DNA from: Gymnodinialimonas phycosphaerae
GTDB lineage: Bacteria; Pseudomonadota; Alphaproteobacteria; Rhodobacterales; Rhodobacteraceae
Length of the DNA: 64,000 nt
Direction: 5' to 3'
Assembly (NCBI RefSeq): GCF_019195455.1
Contig: NZ_JAIMBW010000001.1
Coordinates: forward strand, 744,001 to 808,000
Part shown: positions 26,464 to 34,823 of the stretch, piece after piece
How positions within the stretch are numbered: the stretch's first letter is position 1
How the letters are laid out: every line of letters starts with the position of its first letter
Translations under genes and position numbers: made by a program
Notes under the pieces: model-generated
The model's input: only the letters and a program-made list of their open reading frames with translations
Told to the model about the DNA's origin: nothing
The model's database searches: none

Positions 26464-26981
26464 GGCAGGCGCAGGCGCCCCGATATCTCGGCCTCCAGGT
26501 GGTTCAGTGCCCCGATCCTGGCACCGGCGGTCCAGAACCCGCCCAGGAATTCGGTATCCGACACATCGACCCGCCCGTCGATCCTTGCGCCCTCCAGCGT
26601 TACGTTCGCCATCATCAAGGCATGCCTCAGTGACAAGGATCCAAGCTTTGCCTCTGCAAGGGACAAAACGCCCTGCAACTCGCATCCGTCCAGAAGGACA
26701 TCGCCCGCGACCAACCCGTCAGCGCGCAGGTCCGTGCGGAAACGCGCGCCGCTGAAGTCACACGCGCCGCGGACCGTTGCCTGTCGCAGCCACGCCAGCC
26801 CGCGAAACCGCGTGCCGCGTGCGCTTAACCCGCCGTTCAGCACAGCGCCTGACAGATCGAACCCGCGCACCTCCAACCCGTCAAGCACCAGCGGATCGTT
26901 CAATACGATCCCCCGCGCGTCAATGTGCTCTCCATGCCGCCAGGGGCGCTGTAGCTCGGTGAGAAGTTCCGCGTCGGTCAC
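26457..26981 (-). CDS. Pentapeptide-repeat-like protein
   Basis: 174-residue protein with no signal peptide. From about residue 35 it shows degenerate A(D/N)LxX-like five-residue periodicity (FDLSGAVLNGGLSARGTRFRG, CDFSGARFRTDLRADGL, ANVTLEGARIDGRVDVSDTEF), predicting a right-handed quadrilateral beta-helix. It starts with a GTG that overlaps the SDR stop and is the last gene of the Rieske operon. Its function is unknown; such folds often mimic DNA or act as protein scaffolds. It is probably translated by coupling to the SDR. Confidence 0.7.
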   Translation of the reverse strand: MTDAELLTELQRPWRHGEHIDARGIVLNDPLVLDGLEVRGFDLSGAVLNGGLSARGTRFRGLAWLRQATVRGACDFSGARFRTDLRADGLVAGDVLLDGCELQGVLSLAEAKLGSLSLRHALMMANVTLEGARIDGRVDVSDTEFLGGFWTAGARIGALNHLEAEISGRLRLPH

Positions 26982-27718
26982 GTGAACACGAAGCCCCGGT
27001 TGACCGGCAGGACCTGACCCGTCAGCGTCAACGCGGGCTCGCTGAGCAGGAAGGCCACGGTTCCGGCCACATCCTCGGGCGGCTGCGGGCCGGGCACGGC
27101 ACGGCCCGTGCCATATTGGTCGTGGCGCGCTTGTGGGACGTATTCCGTGCTTTCAGTCGTCAGGATGCCCGGCGCGATGGCGGTCACGCCGATGCCGTCC
27201 GGCCCCAATTCGCGGGCCAATGACCGCGTCATCGACATCACGGCGCCCTTCGAGGCCACGTAACTCATCAAATTGGGGGCGCCCCAAAGGGCGGTGTCGG
27301 AGGCCACGTTGACGATCCGCCCCGAGCCGGACGCGCGCAGGGCTGGGGCACAAGCTCGGGTCATCAGCCAGGTGCCGCGCACGTTGACTTCGATCACCCG
27401 GTCCCAGGTCTCGATATCGACGTCTTCAAAGCCGATGCCACCAATGCCCGTGGCAATCGCGCCGTTGTTGAAGAGCCCGTGCAGGGGGCCGTCCAGCGCC
27501 GTCCCAAGGGCGGCGACGCTGTCGGGGTCGCGCAGGTCGAGGGCGTGAAAGGCCGCACCCAGATCAGCGGCTACCGCGCGGCCTTCCTCCTCCAGAATAT
27601 CCGCAAGAGTCAGCTGCGCGCCCGCTTCTGCCAGATGCCGCGCGATGACCGCGCCGAGGCCGCGCGCGGCCCCGGTCAGCAGGAGGTGACGCCCCTCAAG
27701 CCCGTTGGCAGAGCTCAT
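26978..27718 (-). CDS. Short-chain dehydrogenase/reductase
   Basis: 246-residue classical SDR with TGAARGLG near residue 15, NNGA, the catalytic serine in VNVASDTALWG and the intact YVASK catalytic pair. In an operon with a Rieske oxygenase it could oxidise a cis-dihydrodiol or another alcohol to the aromatic or keto product. The start overlaps the end of the Rieske gene by 4 bases. The substrate is inferred only from position. Confidence 0.88.
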   Translation of the reverse strand: MSSANGLEGRHLLLTGAARGLGAVIARHLAEAGAQLTLADILEEEGRAVAADLGAAFHALDLRDPDSVAALGTALDGPLHGLFNNGAIATGIGGIGFEDVDIETWDRVIEVNVRGTWLMTRACAPALRASGSGRIVNVASDTALWGAPNLMSYVASKGAVMSMTRSLARELGPDGIGVTAIAPGILTTESTEYVPQARHDQYGTGRAVPGPQPPEDVAGTVAFLLSEPALTLTGQVLPVNRGFVFT

Positions 27719-28770
27719 TGAGCGGCCACGCCGTCGGCTGACGCCGCGTCTTCGGCCTCGATTTGCGCGCGGGCCATGCGGTTCAGTGCCCGGCGCAAAT
27801 GCGCCAAACCGATGTCATGCTGATAGAGCATCTCGCGCTTTCGGGCATCGTCATCCATGCCTTCCAGCATGACACGGTCCTGCTCCAGCACGTTCCAGTG
27901 CCGTTCCTCCAGCCGGGCGCGGAACAGGAACCGCCAACTGTCGCGCTCGAACCCCTGCACCTTGCGCATCCGCCAGAAAAACACCTTGCAGCGTTGCGGG
28001 CCCATGGGCAGCACGTAGCCCACGATCCGCATATTGCCGCCGGGTCCGGCAGAAGCAGGGTAGGGGATGTCGAGGTGGCAATACATGCCGCCTTCGGGTG
28101 TTTCAAATTCCACCCAGTCGAAGTTTTCGCCCGTCTGGCCCACGCGGGCCACGCGGAAGCCATCGTCGCGGTTGTCCAACTCCAGCAGGTCTTGTTTCGA
28201 TCCGAAGGCCAGCGTGAAGCTTTCGGCGTGCAGGTAGCAGCCATGCATCGGATCGGCGAGGTTATCGAGCGCGTAGCGGTAGTTCACGTCCCACACGGCG
28301 GTGCACAGGAACCCGGCCCAGTCGGGGTCCGTCAATTCGGGCGAGAGGGGTAGTTCCGGCGGCTCTGTCGCCTCGTCAGAGGACATGAAGACGAAGACCG
28401 CATCGCTGTGCTCGGCAACGTGATACGAGCGCAGGGCCTTTCGGCCTTCCATTGGGCAATCGGGCATGGCGGGGACCTGTTGCACGGTGCCGGTGCCGTC
28501 CACGACAACGCCGTGGTAGCGACAGCCGATATTCTCGCCATGGATCTCGCCGTAGCTAAGCGGCGCGCCACGGTGGGGACAAAAATCCTCGATACACTTG
28601 ATGCTACCGTCGGACGTGCGCCACATGACCAGCTTCTGGCCAAGCGCCACGACGCCGAAGGGGCGGTCGTTGCGGACTTCGACCGATTTGGCGACGGGAT
28701 ACCACTGATCCCGGACGCCCTCGTTCACGCGGGCCTCGATCCGGGCCCTCATTTCTGCTGATATTGCCAT
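27715..28770 (-). CDS. Rieske non-haem iron oxygenase, alpha subunit
   Basis: 351-residue aromatic ring-hydroxylating or O-demethylating oxygenase. The Rieske [2Fe-2S] ligands are C64-P-H66 and C83-R-Y-H86. The mononuclear iron site follows in DNLADPMHGCYLH (two His plus a later acid). The size and lack of a beta-subunit gene point to the one-component alpha-type oxygenases such as vanillate/phthalate oxygenases. A dedicated reductase or ferredoxin gene is not seen in this operon, so electrons must come from an unlinked partner. Confidence 0.92.
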   Translation of the reverse strand: MAISAEMRARIEARVNEGVRDQWYPVAKSVEVRNDRPFGVVALGQKLVMWRTSDGSIKCIEDFCPHRGAPLSYGEIHGENIGCRYHGVVVDGTGTVQQVPAMPDCPMEGRKALRSYHVAEHSDAVFVFMSSDEATEPPELPLSPELTDPDWAGFLCTAVWDVNYRYALDNLADPMHGCYLHAESFTLAFGSKQDLLELDNRDDGFRVARVGQTGENFDWVEFETPEGGMYCHLDIPYPASAGPGGNMRIVGYVLPMGPQRCKVFFWRMRKVQGFERDSWRFLFRARLEERHWNVLEQDRVMLEGMDDDARKREMLYQHDIGLAHLRRALNRMARAQIEAEDAASADGVAAQ

Positions 28771-28782
28771 GGTGTCCTCCCC

Positions 28783-29100
28783 TCAGGCCCCGAAGCCGTT
28801 TTCAAGATAGGCCGCGTCCAGATCGGCGTTGATCGCCTGTAGCTCTGCGGCCAGCGTGTCAGCCGTCCAGTCGACTGTGCCGCTGGACGGCCGGATGATG
28901 CCCCGTGCGGCCAAAGCGTCGGCCAAGGCCGCCTCTCCGACAGTTCCCTCACCGTATATCTCCATCAGCGCGTCGGCAAAGGCATCCTCTGCCGGGCTCA
29001 GCGGACGACCCCGGCCCTGATGGGCCAGTTCCGGACGGCCCGCCGCGCGGGCGGCGGCCATCATTTCCTTGAACGCATCGGGGCGTGTGGCGTTGCTCAT
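28783..29100 (-). CDS. Small protein with a recombinase-like helix-turn-helix segment
   Basis: 105-residue protein. The C-terminal half (ALAARGIIRPSSGTVDWTADTLAAEL) resembles the short HTH fold found in serine-recombinase domains (ARGIP...G..WT...V...L). I recall small proteins of this kind beside Rieske oxygenase genes, but could not check it here. The ATG at 29100 has a GAAAGG Shine-Dalgarno at good spacing, better than the GTG at 29109. It lies 12 bases before the Rieske gene and may be a small subunit or regulator of that enzyme. Confidence 0.65.
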   Translation of the reverse strand: MSNATRPDAFKEMMAAARAAGRPELAHQGRGRPLSPAEDAFADALMEIYGEGTVGEAALADALAARGIIRPSSGTVDWTADTLAAELQAINADLDAAYLENGFGA

Positions 29101-29105
29101 CACGA

Positions 29106-30062
29106 TCACCCTTTCTTGTAAACGGCGCCGTCGTCGCCGGAGGTGCCAATGACGGTCCAGACGGTCGCGGGGCCGACGCCGGGGTTGCGCAGGTAGTGGG
29201 CCTGACCGGCGGGCGTCTTGATCAGATCACGGGGGCCAAGTTCCACGCTGGATTCCGTGCCATCCTCGGCGACCCAGACGACCTCGATGCTGCCTTCTAG
29301 GCACAGATACGCATCCTCGACCGTGCGGGTGAACGGCGCCAATTTCGCGCCCATGGGCAGGCCCCACATCTCCTTGCGGGTGCTGTCGTGTTTCACCGCG
29401 CCCGGCGCGTCGCCGACGTAGACCTTGCGTGTGAAGCCTGCGTCTTCCCAGATCGTCGGCAACTCGGTGTTGCGCACGACGTAATCGGCCATCAGCTTCT
29501 GGATTTCATGCTCGCCATTGCGATCAAACGGCATGGTGTTGCCGGGCTCCGCTCCGAAGGTACGGGCGAGTTCGGCCGGATGCTCCTTGGGGTGGTAGTG
29601 GTAGACGGGGGGCAACGGTTTGCCCACATCGACCGAGATCGACATTATCACCGGCTCGACCCCGTCGACGCGGAAGCCGTGGCCGATTTCGCGGGCGTTC
29701 AGGATCATGTCCTTTGGGCCAAGGTTCACCTCCACCACCTCACCGTGCTTTTCCCAGCCGACGATCAGCGCGCCCGAGATGATCAGGAAACTCTCTTCGA
29801 TCTCGTGGCTGTGGCAGGCGGCGTAATGGCCCGGTTCCTTGTAGATCAGGCTGAGGGTGAAGTTGTCGGCCTTCAGGGTCGAGGGATCACCCACCTTGGG
29901 TGAGCCGCCGGCACCGATATAGCGCATCTGAGCGCGGGAAAGTTCCTCGAAGCCCACGTTGGATGGAAACGCTTTCCAATCGAAGGTCTTGTCGACGAAG
30001 CGCCCGGTGTGGGCCTTCATCTGGTCTGCAAGGCTGGCTTGAGGATTGGCGGCGATGTTCAT
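29106..30062 (-). CDS. Bicupin protein, probable Fe(II) dioxygenase
   Basis: 318-residue protein with two cupin barrels. The first has a metal site (H84-S-H86...E90, then a histidine in REIGHGF). In the second the matching HxH is TRT (APFTRTVEDAY), so that domain should not bind metal. Gentisate 1,2-dioxygenases and related ring-cleaving enzymes have this bicupin plan, but oxalate decarboxylase-like and regulatory cupins are possible. It is the first gene of the operon and divergent from an IclR gene, so a ring-cleavage or detoxifying role in the pathway is likely. Confidence 0.75.
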   Translation of the reverse strand: MNIAANPQASLADQMKAHTGRFVDKTFDWKAFPSNVGFEELSRAQMRYIGAGGSPKVGDPSTLKADNFTLSLIYKEPGHYAACHSHEIEESFLIISGALIVGWEKHGEVVEVNLGPKDMILNAREIGHGFRVDGVEPVIMSISVDVGKPLPPVYHYHPKEHPAELARTFGAEPGNTMPFDRNGEHEIQKLMADYVVRNTELPTIWEDAGFTRKVYVGDAPGAVKHDSTRKEMWGLPMGAKLAPFTRTVEDAYLCLEGSIEVVWVAEDGTESSVELGPRDLIKTPAGQAHYLRNPGVGPATVWTVIGTSGDDGAVYKKG

Positions 30063-30141
30063 GGCGAGGCTCCCGGTATCGATTTGCGTGAAGGTTTTTG
30101 CTTGACCCCAGACTAGGGCAAGGGGTTTCGTTGGGAAGATT

Positions 30142-30161
30142 GCGTTTTACCCGTGAAACGC
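30142..30161. promoter_or_regulatory. Inverted repeat between cupin gene and IclR gene
   Basis: GCGTTTTAC-cc-GTGAAACGC, a 9-2-9 dyad with one mismatch, 14 bases before the IclR ATG at 30175 and 80 bases from the divergent cupin start. It is a good candidate operator for the IclR protein encoded next to it. It differs from the TTGAAC element of the other IclR. Confidence 0.6.
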
Positions 30162-30174
30162 ACCCGGAGGCACC

Positions 30175-30921
30175 ATGAGCGACAAAGACCCCTATTCCGT
30201 CCCCGCGCTGGTGCGCGGGTTGACGCTGTTGCAGGCCTTCACCCCGCAGCGGCCCGAGCAGACGATGGCGCAACTGGCGCAAACCCTTGGAATCACGCGC
30301 TCTGCCGTGTTTCGCACAGTGCATACTCTGGTAGAGGAGGGGTTTCTGTTGCCGGTGCGCGACGGCAATCACTTTCGCCTCGGCCCGGCAGTTCTGCGCG
30401 TCAGCTACGGCTACCTGGCCAGCCGCGAGTTGCTGGAAGTGGCGCAGAAACCGCTTGAGGCGTTGCGCGACGGGCAGGATTGGTCTGGCCATCTGGGTGT
30501 TTTGGACGGTCGGCATATCCTCTATTTGATTCGTCTGCCGGCGTCCGACGGGCTATCCTCGCTTGTGCATGTGGGCAGCCGCTTGCCGGCCACGCTTACG
30601 GCCATGGGTCGGGTGCTACTGACCCAGAAGACCGAGCCCGAGATCCGCCGCTTGCTGGCGGGCCAGCCCAAATCGGCGATCGAGAAGGCGCTGGCGGCAT
30701 GGCAAGAGGACCGCGTCCGCCCCACGGTCATTCACAACGGCAGCTTCGAGAGTGGATTGTGCAGTGTCGCCGCCCCGATCTTCGACATGTCCGGCGATAT
30801 CGTGGCCGCGATCAGTGCCACGAAACAGACCGACTATGTCCCTGCCGCCGTCGAACGAGAGGTCTTGGCGACGGCGCAGATGATCAGCCGGGCGATGGGC
30901 TGGAAGGCCCCGGAGGCCTAG
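30175..30921 (+). CDS. IclR-family transcriptional regulator
   Basis: 248-residue IclR protein with an N-terminal winged HTH (MAQLAQTLGITRSAVFRTVH) and an effector-binding domain including FESGLCSVAAPIFD. The start at 30175 has GGAGG upstream. It is divergent from the bicupin-Rieske operon and presumably controls it in response to the pathway substrate. The C-terminal ligand pocket gives no clue to the effector. Confidence 0.92.
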   Translation: MSDKDPYSVPALVRGLTLLQAFTPQRPEQTMAQLAQTLGITRSAVFRTVHTLVEEGFLLPVRDGNHFRLGPAVLRVSYGYLASRELLEVAQKPLEALRDGQDWSGHLGVLDGRHILYLIRLPASDGLSSLVHVGSRLPATLTAMGRVLLTQKTEPEIRRLLAGQPKSAIEKALAAWQEDRVRPTVIHNGSFESGLCSVAAPIFDMSGDIVAAISATKQTDYVPAAVEREVLATAQMISRAMGWKAPEA

Positions 30922-30945
30922 CGTGCCCCGTCACCGCCGTGCGCC

Positions 30946-32496
30946 TCAGAAAAGCACGCCGGGCAGCCAGGTGGCAAGGAAGGGCAAGGCCCAGATCAGG
31001 AAGATGCCCACCGCTTGCAAACCGATGAAGGGCACGACGCCTTGGTAGATATGCCCCGTCGTGATCTCTGGCGGCGCGGCGGCGCGCAGGTAGAACAGCG
31101 AAAAGCCGAACGGCGGGGTCAAAAAGCTGGTTTGCAGGTTGATTGCCAGAAGCACGCCCAACCAGATCGGATCGTGGCCCATGATGATCAGGGTCGGGGC
31201 CACAAGCGGCAGGACGATCACCGAGATCTCGATGAAATCGAGGAAGAAGCCAAGGACGAAGACGATCAGCATCACGAAGACCAACGCGCCGGTGGGCCCG
31301 CCCGGCATGCTTTCCAGCAGGCGGGCGACACGCTCTTCCCCGCCAAGGCCGATGAACACGAGTGAGAAGAAGCCCGCCGCAAGGATGGTGGCGAAGATCA
31401 TCGCCGTCATGGTCAGGGTGGAGGTCAGCGCGTCATGGATGATCCGCTCGCGGATCGTCGCGCGCAGGGCCAGAAAGACCGCGCCAAGGCCGACAAGCGC
31501 CAACAAGCCGTAGAACGCACCGACGCTCCATTCGAATGGCCCGATGTCGTTGCGTTGCAGCCGCACGGGGTAGCTGCCCGCCAGGATACCAAGCAAGATC
31601 AGCGCGGCGGCCCCCAGCACGATCAGCTTGGGATTGATCCCGATCCGGCGCCCGGCCATCAAGAGCGCGCCGATGGCACCCACGGAAGCCGCCTCTGTCG
31701 GGGTGGCAACGCCGCCAAGGATCGCGCCGAGAACGGCGAAGATCAGCAGGACCGGCGGCAAGATGGCGGCCATGACCTCGCGGGTGTCGGGCCGCGCAAG
31801 CCCGATCTGGGCGGGGGGCATGTCGCCGGGCCGCAAGGTGCCCCGGATCAGGATATACAAGAGGTATAGCGTCACCAGCAGCAGGCCGGGGACCATCGCG
31901 GCGGCGAAGAACTGGCCCACCGACAGCGCTTCGACCGAGAAGCGGCCCTGTTCGTACTGGGCCTGCTGGAAGGCATTGGACATCACGTCTGCCAGGATGA
32001 TCAGCAAGGTGGAGGGCGGGATGATCTGCCCCAGCGTGCCCGAGGTGCACACGATGCCGGACGCGACCGAGGGGTTGTAACCCGCGCGCAACATCGTGGG
32101 CAGTGCGATCATCCCCATCGCCACGACCGTCGCCCCGACAATCCCGGTCGAGGCCGCCAGAAGCGCGCCCACCAGCACCACCGAAATACCCAAGCCGCCG
32201 CGCAATTGGCCAAAGCTGCGGCCCATGGTATCCAGCAGCTCTTCAGCGATCTTGCTCTTTTCCAGGATCGCGCCCATCAGCACGAAAACGGGGATGGCGA
32301 TCAGGACCTGGTTGCCGATCAACCCGTAGGCCCGTTGCCCCAGCGCCCCAAGTAGCGAGACATCCATCACCCCCAGCGTCCAGCCCAGATAGGCGAAGGC
32401 CACCGCCACACCGGCGATGGAAAAGGAAACCGGAAAGCCCGAGAGGACCGCGATCATCAGGGCGGCGAACATGATCAGGTCAAGATATTGCGTCAT
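30946..32496 (-). CDS. TRAP transporter large permease, extended DctM type
   Basis: 516-residue polytopic membrane protein, roughly 80 residues longer than a standard DctM owing to an extra membrane-associated segment in the middle (about residues 290-350). Family blocks are STGIVGATVVAMGMIALPTML, GTLGQIIPPSTLLIIL, ATPTEAASVGAIGALLMAG and QTSFLTPPFGFSLFYLR. The extended type goes with TakP-like binding proteins. The ATG at 32496 overlaps the DctQ stop; about 145 further upstream in-frame residues are antisense of dctQ. It is the last gene of the hut-TRAP operon. Confidence 0.92.
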   Translation of the reverse strand: MTQYLDLIMFAALMIAVLSGFPVSFSIAGVAVAFAYLGWTLGVMDVSLLGALGQRAYGLIGNQVLIAIPVFVLMGAILEKSKIAEELLDTMGRSFGQLRGGLGISVVLVGALLAASTGIVGATVVAMGMIALPTMLRAGYNPSVASGIVCTSGTLGQIIPPSTLLIILADVMSNAFQQAQYEQGRFSVEALSVGQFFAAAMVPGLLLVTLYLLYILIRGTLRPGDMPPAQIGLARPDTREVMAAILPPVLLIFAVLGAILGGVATPTEAASVGAIGALLMAGRRIGINPKLIVLGAAALILLGILAGSYPVRLQRNDIGPFEWSVGAFYGLLALVGLGAVFLALRATIRERIIHDALTSTLTMTAMIFATILAAGFFSLVFIGLGGEERVARLLESMPGGPTGALVFVMLIVFVLGFFLDFIEISVIVLPLVAPTLIIMGHDPIWLGVLLAINLQTSFLTPPFGFSLFYLRAAAPPEITTGHIYQGVVPFIGLQAVGIFLIWALPFLATWLPGVLF

Positions 32497-32990
32497 GGCG
32501 CGCTCTTTGCGTGCAACAGGCGCACCAGAAGCGCCGCCGATTGCAGAAGGATCAGGACGCAGAAGGCGGGGATCAGGCTTTTCAGCAGGAAAACCGCCTC
32601 GATCCCGCCGACGGAAATCGCACCCTCCAGGATCCGCCAAGAGTTTCTGACCGACGGCCAGGACCAGTAGAGCAGGGCGATCATCGAGGGAAACAGCAGG
32701 AAAAGGTGGCCGAAGATATCGATCCGGCGGCGCACGGCCGGGCTGGCCCTGGCATAGAACACATCCACCCGCACGTGCTTGTCGACCAGCAGCGTGTAGC
32801 CCGCCCCCAGCATGAACAGGGTCGCATGCATGTAAAGCACGCTTTCCTGCGCCGCGATGGAATTGTAGCCAAAGACGTAGCGCCCGATGACGATGCAGAA
32901 CTGCACCATTACCATGATCAGCGCGAGCCATTTGACCCCAGCAGCTATGGCGCGGTTGATCCGGTCGATCCCGTTGGCGAGTGCAAGCAT
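32493..32990 (-). CDS. TRAP transporter small permease (DctQ)
   Basis: 165-residue membrane protein with four hydrophobic helices, the DctQ plan, including VIGRYVFGYNSIAAQESVLYMHATLFMLGAGYTLL. The ATG at 32990 has a G-rich Shine-Dalgarno-like stretch upstream; a TTG at 33008 is an alternative. It sits between the stem-loop and the large permease gene. Confidence 0.88.
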   Translation of the reverse strand: MLALANGIDRINRAIAAGVKWLALIMVMVQFCIVIGRYVFGYNSIAAQESVLYMHATLFMLGAGYTLLVDKHVRVDVFYARASPAVRRRIDIFGHLFLLFPSMIALLYWSWPSVRNSWRILEGAISVGGIEAVFLLKSLIPAFCVLILLQSAALLVRLLHAKSAP

Positions 32991-33015
32991 CCCCGTCCCC
33001 AATCCCAAGAAAGGC

Positions 33016-33046
33016 GCGGTGCGCGGCGATCTGTGCCGCGCACCGC
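33016..33046 (-). terminator. Perfect 12-base stem-loop between dctP and dctQ
   Basis: Positions 33016-33027 pair perfectly with 33035-33046 around a seven-base loop, right after the stop of the binding-protein gene. There is no T-run, so it probably sets the ratio of receptor to permease messages by 3'-end protection rather than stopping transcription. Confidence 0.68.
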
Positions 33047-33053
33047 TGTGGTC

Positions 33054-34139
33054 TCAGTACCCGAAGACACCCGCGCGGGCGTTCATCTGGCCGTTGTCAG
33101 CATAGGACATGTAGCCCCCCACCAGATCGCGGTAGGCGATGAAGCTTTCGGTGATGCGCACGACCAACTCGTCATCATCTGCAAGGTAGTCTTCCATGAC
33201 CTCTTGCGCCGCAACGCCCATGGCGGCGATCACGTCGTCGGGCAGGCGACGGACCTGCACGTCATGCTCGGACACCAGCGTTTGCAGCGACCGCGCATGG
33301 TTGGTCATGTATTCCGTCCACACCGGGTTATAGAGGCCTTGGCAGGCTTGGGTGACAACTTCTTTGAGGTCATCGGGCAGCTCTGCGTAGACCTCGGCAT
33401 TGATGCCGCATTCCTCGGCCGAGGACGGCTCGCCCACGCCGGGCCAGTAGTAGTAGGGCGCGACCTGATAGTAGCCAAGCGCAGAGTCGGTCCACGGCCC
33501 AATGAACTCGCCCGCATCCAGCGCGCCGGTTTGCAGGGCCTGGAACATCGCGGGGCCGCTCATCGCCTCGGCGGCCATGCCAAGGCGCGCCGCCATTTGC
33601 GAGGCGATGCCAGTGGTGCGGAAGCGCAATCCGCGCAGGTCTTCGACCGAGTTGATCTCGTTCTTGAACCAGCCTGCCCATTGCGGGCCGGAGTTGCCGC
33701 ACAGGAACGGCTTGATGCCGAAACGGCCGTACATCTCATCGTAAAGCGCCTGTCCGCCACCGTGATACATCCAGCCGTATTGTTCATCCGCGCGCAGGCC
33801 GAAGGGTTGCGAGCCGAACAGCAGAATGCCGCGGGATTTCGAGCCCCAGTAGGCGGGAACCGCGTGGTAGAGTTCCGCCGTGCCCTCGGAGACGGCGTCA
33901 AACACGCCATTTCCGGGCACGATTTCACCGGCGGGATAGAGCGTGACATTGATCCGCCCACCCGACAGCGTGGTGATCCGGTCGGCCAGCGTTTGGGCGG
34001 CGACACCGGGCCCGGGCAGGTTGCGCGGCCACGCCGAGACCAGTTTCCAATTGCGCACATCTTGCGCAATTGCGGGTGCCGCAAGCGCGGTCGCCGCAAC
34101 GCCGACGCCGCCTGCGGCGATGAATTTCCGTCTGTCCAT
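33054..34139 (-). CDS. TRAP transporter solute-binding protein (TakP-like)
   Basis: 361-residue periplasmic receptor with a Tat-type signal (MDRRKFIAAGG, cleavage after APAIA). The mature part resembles 2-oxoacid/carboxylate receptors of the TakP subgroup, with LRGLRFRTTGIASQM carrying the arginine expected to bind a carboxylate and ALQTGALDAGEFIGP following. The gene starts 2 bases after the flavin-reductase-like gene and so belongs to the hut operon, which suggests histidine, urocanate or a related imidazole acid as ligand. That ligand is inference. Confidence 0.9.
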   Translation of the reverse strand: MDRRKFIAAGGVGVAATALAAPAIAQDVRNWKLVSAWPRNLPGPGVAAQTLADRITTLSGGRINVTLYPAGEIVPGNGVFDAVSEGTAELYHAVPAYWGSKSRGILLFGSQPFGLRADEQYGWMYHGGGQALYDEMYGRFGIKPFLCGNSGPQWAGWFKNEINSVEDLRGLRFRTTGIASQMAARLGMAAEAMSGPAMFQALQTGALDAGEFIGPWTDSALGYYQVAPYYYWPGVGEPSSAEECGINAEVYAELPDDLKEVVTQACQGLYNPVWTEYMTNHARSLQTLVSEHDVQVRRLPDDVIAAMGVAAQEVMEDYLADDDELVVRITESFIAYRDLVGGYMSYADNGQMNARAGVFGY

Positions 34140-34141
34140 GT

Positions 34142-34822
34142 CTACTTCTCCTTGTTGGTCTTGGGGAGGGTTGGTTTGCCTTCAAGGCCGTCTTCCGCGG
34201 CCCCGCTTGCGCTTGGGATGCGCATTTCGAACACCTCGCTGATGCGGGCGTAATCGTAGTAGCCCATGCGGGCGATAGGCTGGATCTTCGCGATATCGAT
34301 CTTGCCGCTGGGCAGCAGGACGTCATCCGCCACATGGATGCGCATGACCTGTCCGTAGACCACATCGATGCTGCCAACGGGGCTGTTGCCGGGCAGGCGG
34401 TGGGTGGACAGGTACTTGCATTCGAAATGGCAGGGGCTTTCCGCCACCCGCGCGCCGGGGGCGTCGACGCAAGCGGCTTTGGTGACGCCCGCGCGCTCGA
34501 ACTCATCCTCGCCGGGCGGCAGTTCCATGGCCGAGGTATTGACCGCCTCGCGCAGGTCATAGGTGGCCATGTTCCAGACGAACCAGCCCGTCTGCTCGGC
34601 GTTGATGACCGTGTCCTTGCGTCGCCCGTCCGCCAGTTGGTTGGCGGCGAACATCACCATGGGCGGGTCGAAGGTCAGGTTCTGCCATTGGCTGTAAGGC
34701 GCGAGGTTGTGCACGCCGTCAGCACTGATGGTGGACAGCCAGCCGATCGGGCGCGGCACCGTGCAGCTCTTGAACGGCGAGAACGGGAGGGGGCAGGCCT
34801 CGGAATTGGGATCGTAGTGCAC
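34142..34822 (-). CDS. Flavin reductase-like (DIM6/NTAB) domain protein
   Basis: 226-residue FMN-binding split-barrel protein of the flavin-reductase-like family (MHYDPNSEACPLPFSPFKSC, VPRPIGWLSTISADGVHNLAPYS). The GTG at 34822 immediately follows the hutU stop and gives the family N-terminus; the longer frame is antisense of hutU. Such proteins supply reduced flavin or act directly on small molecules. It is not a normal hut gene. It may serve a flavin-dependent step on an imidazole compound or the nearby oxygenases. Confidence 0.85.
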   Translation of the reverse strand: MHYDPNSEACPLPFSPFKSCTVPRPIGWLSTISADGVHNLAPYSQWQNLTFDPPMVMFAANQLADGRRKDTVINAEQTGWFVWNMATYDLREAVNTSAMELPPGEDEFERAGVTKAACVDAPGARVAESPCHFECKYLSTHRLPGNSPVGSIDVVYGQVMRIHVADDVLLPSGKIDIAKIQPIARMGYYDYARISEVFEMRIPSASGAAEDGLEGKPTLPKTNKEK

Positions 34823-34823
34823 C

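Noticed and set aside
32511..34253. Long plus-strand frame of about 580 codons
   Set aside because: Antisense to dctQ and the TRAP binding-protein gene, which have signal peptide and family motifs.
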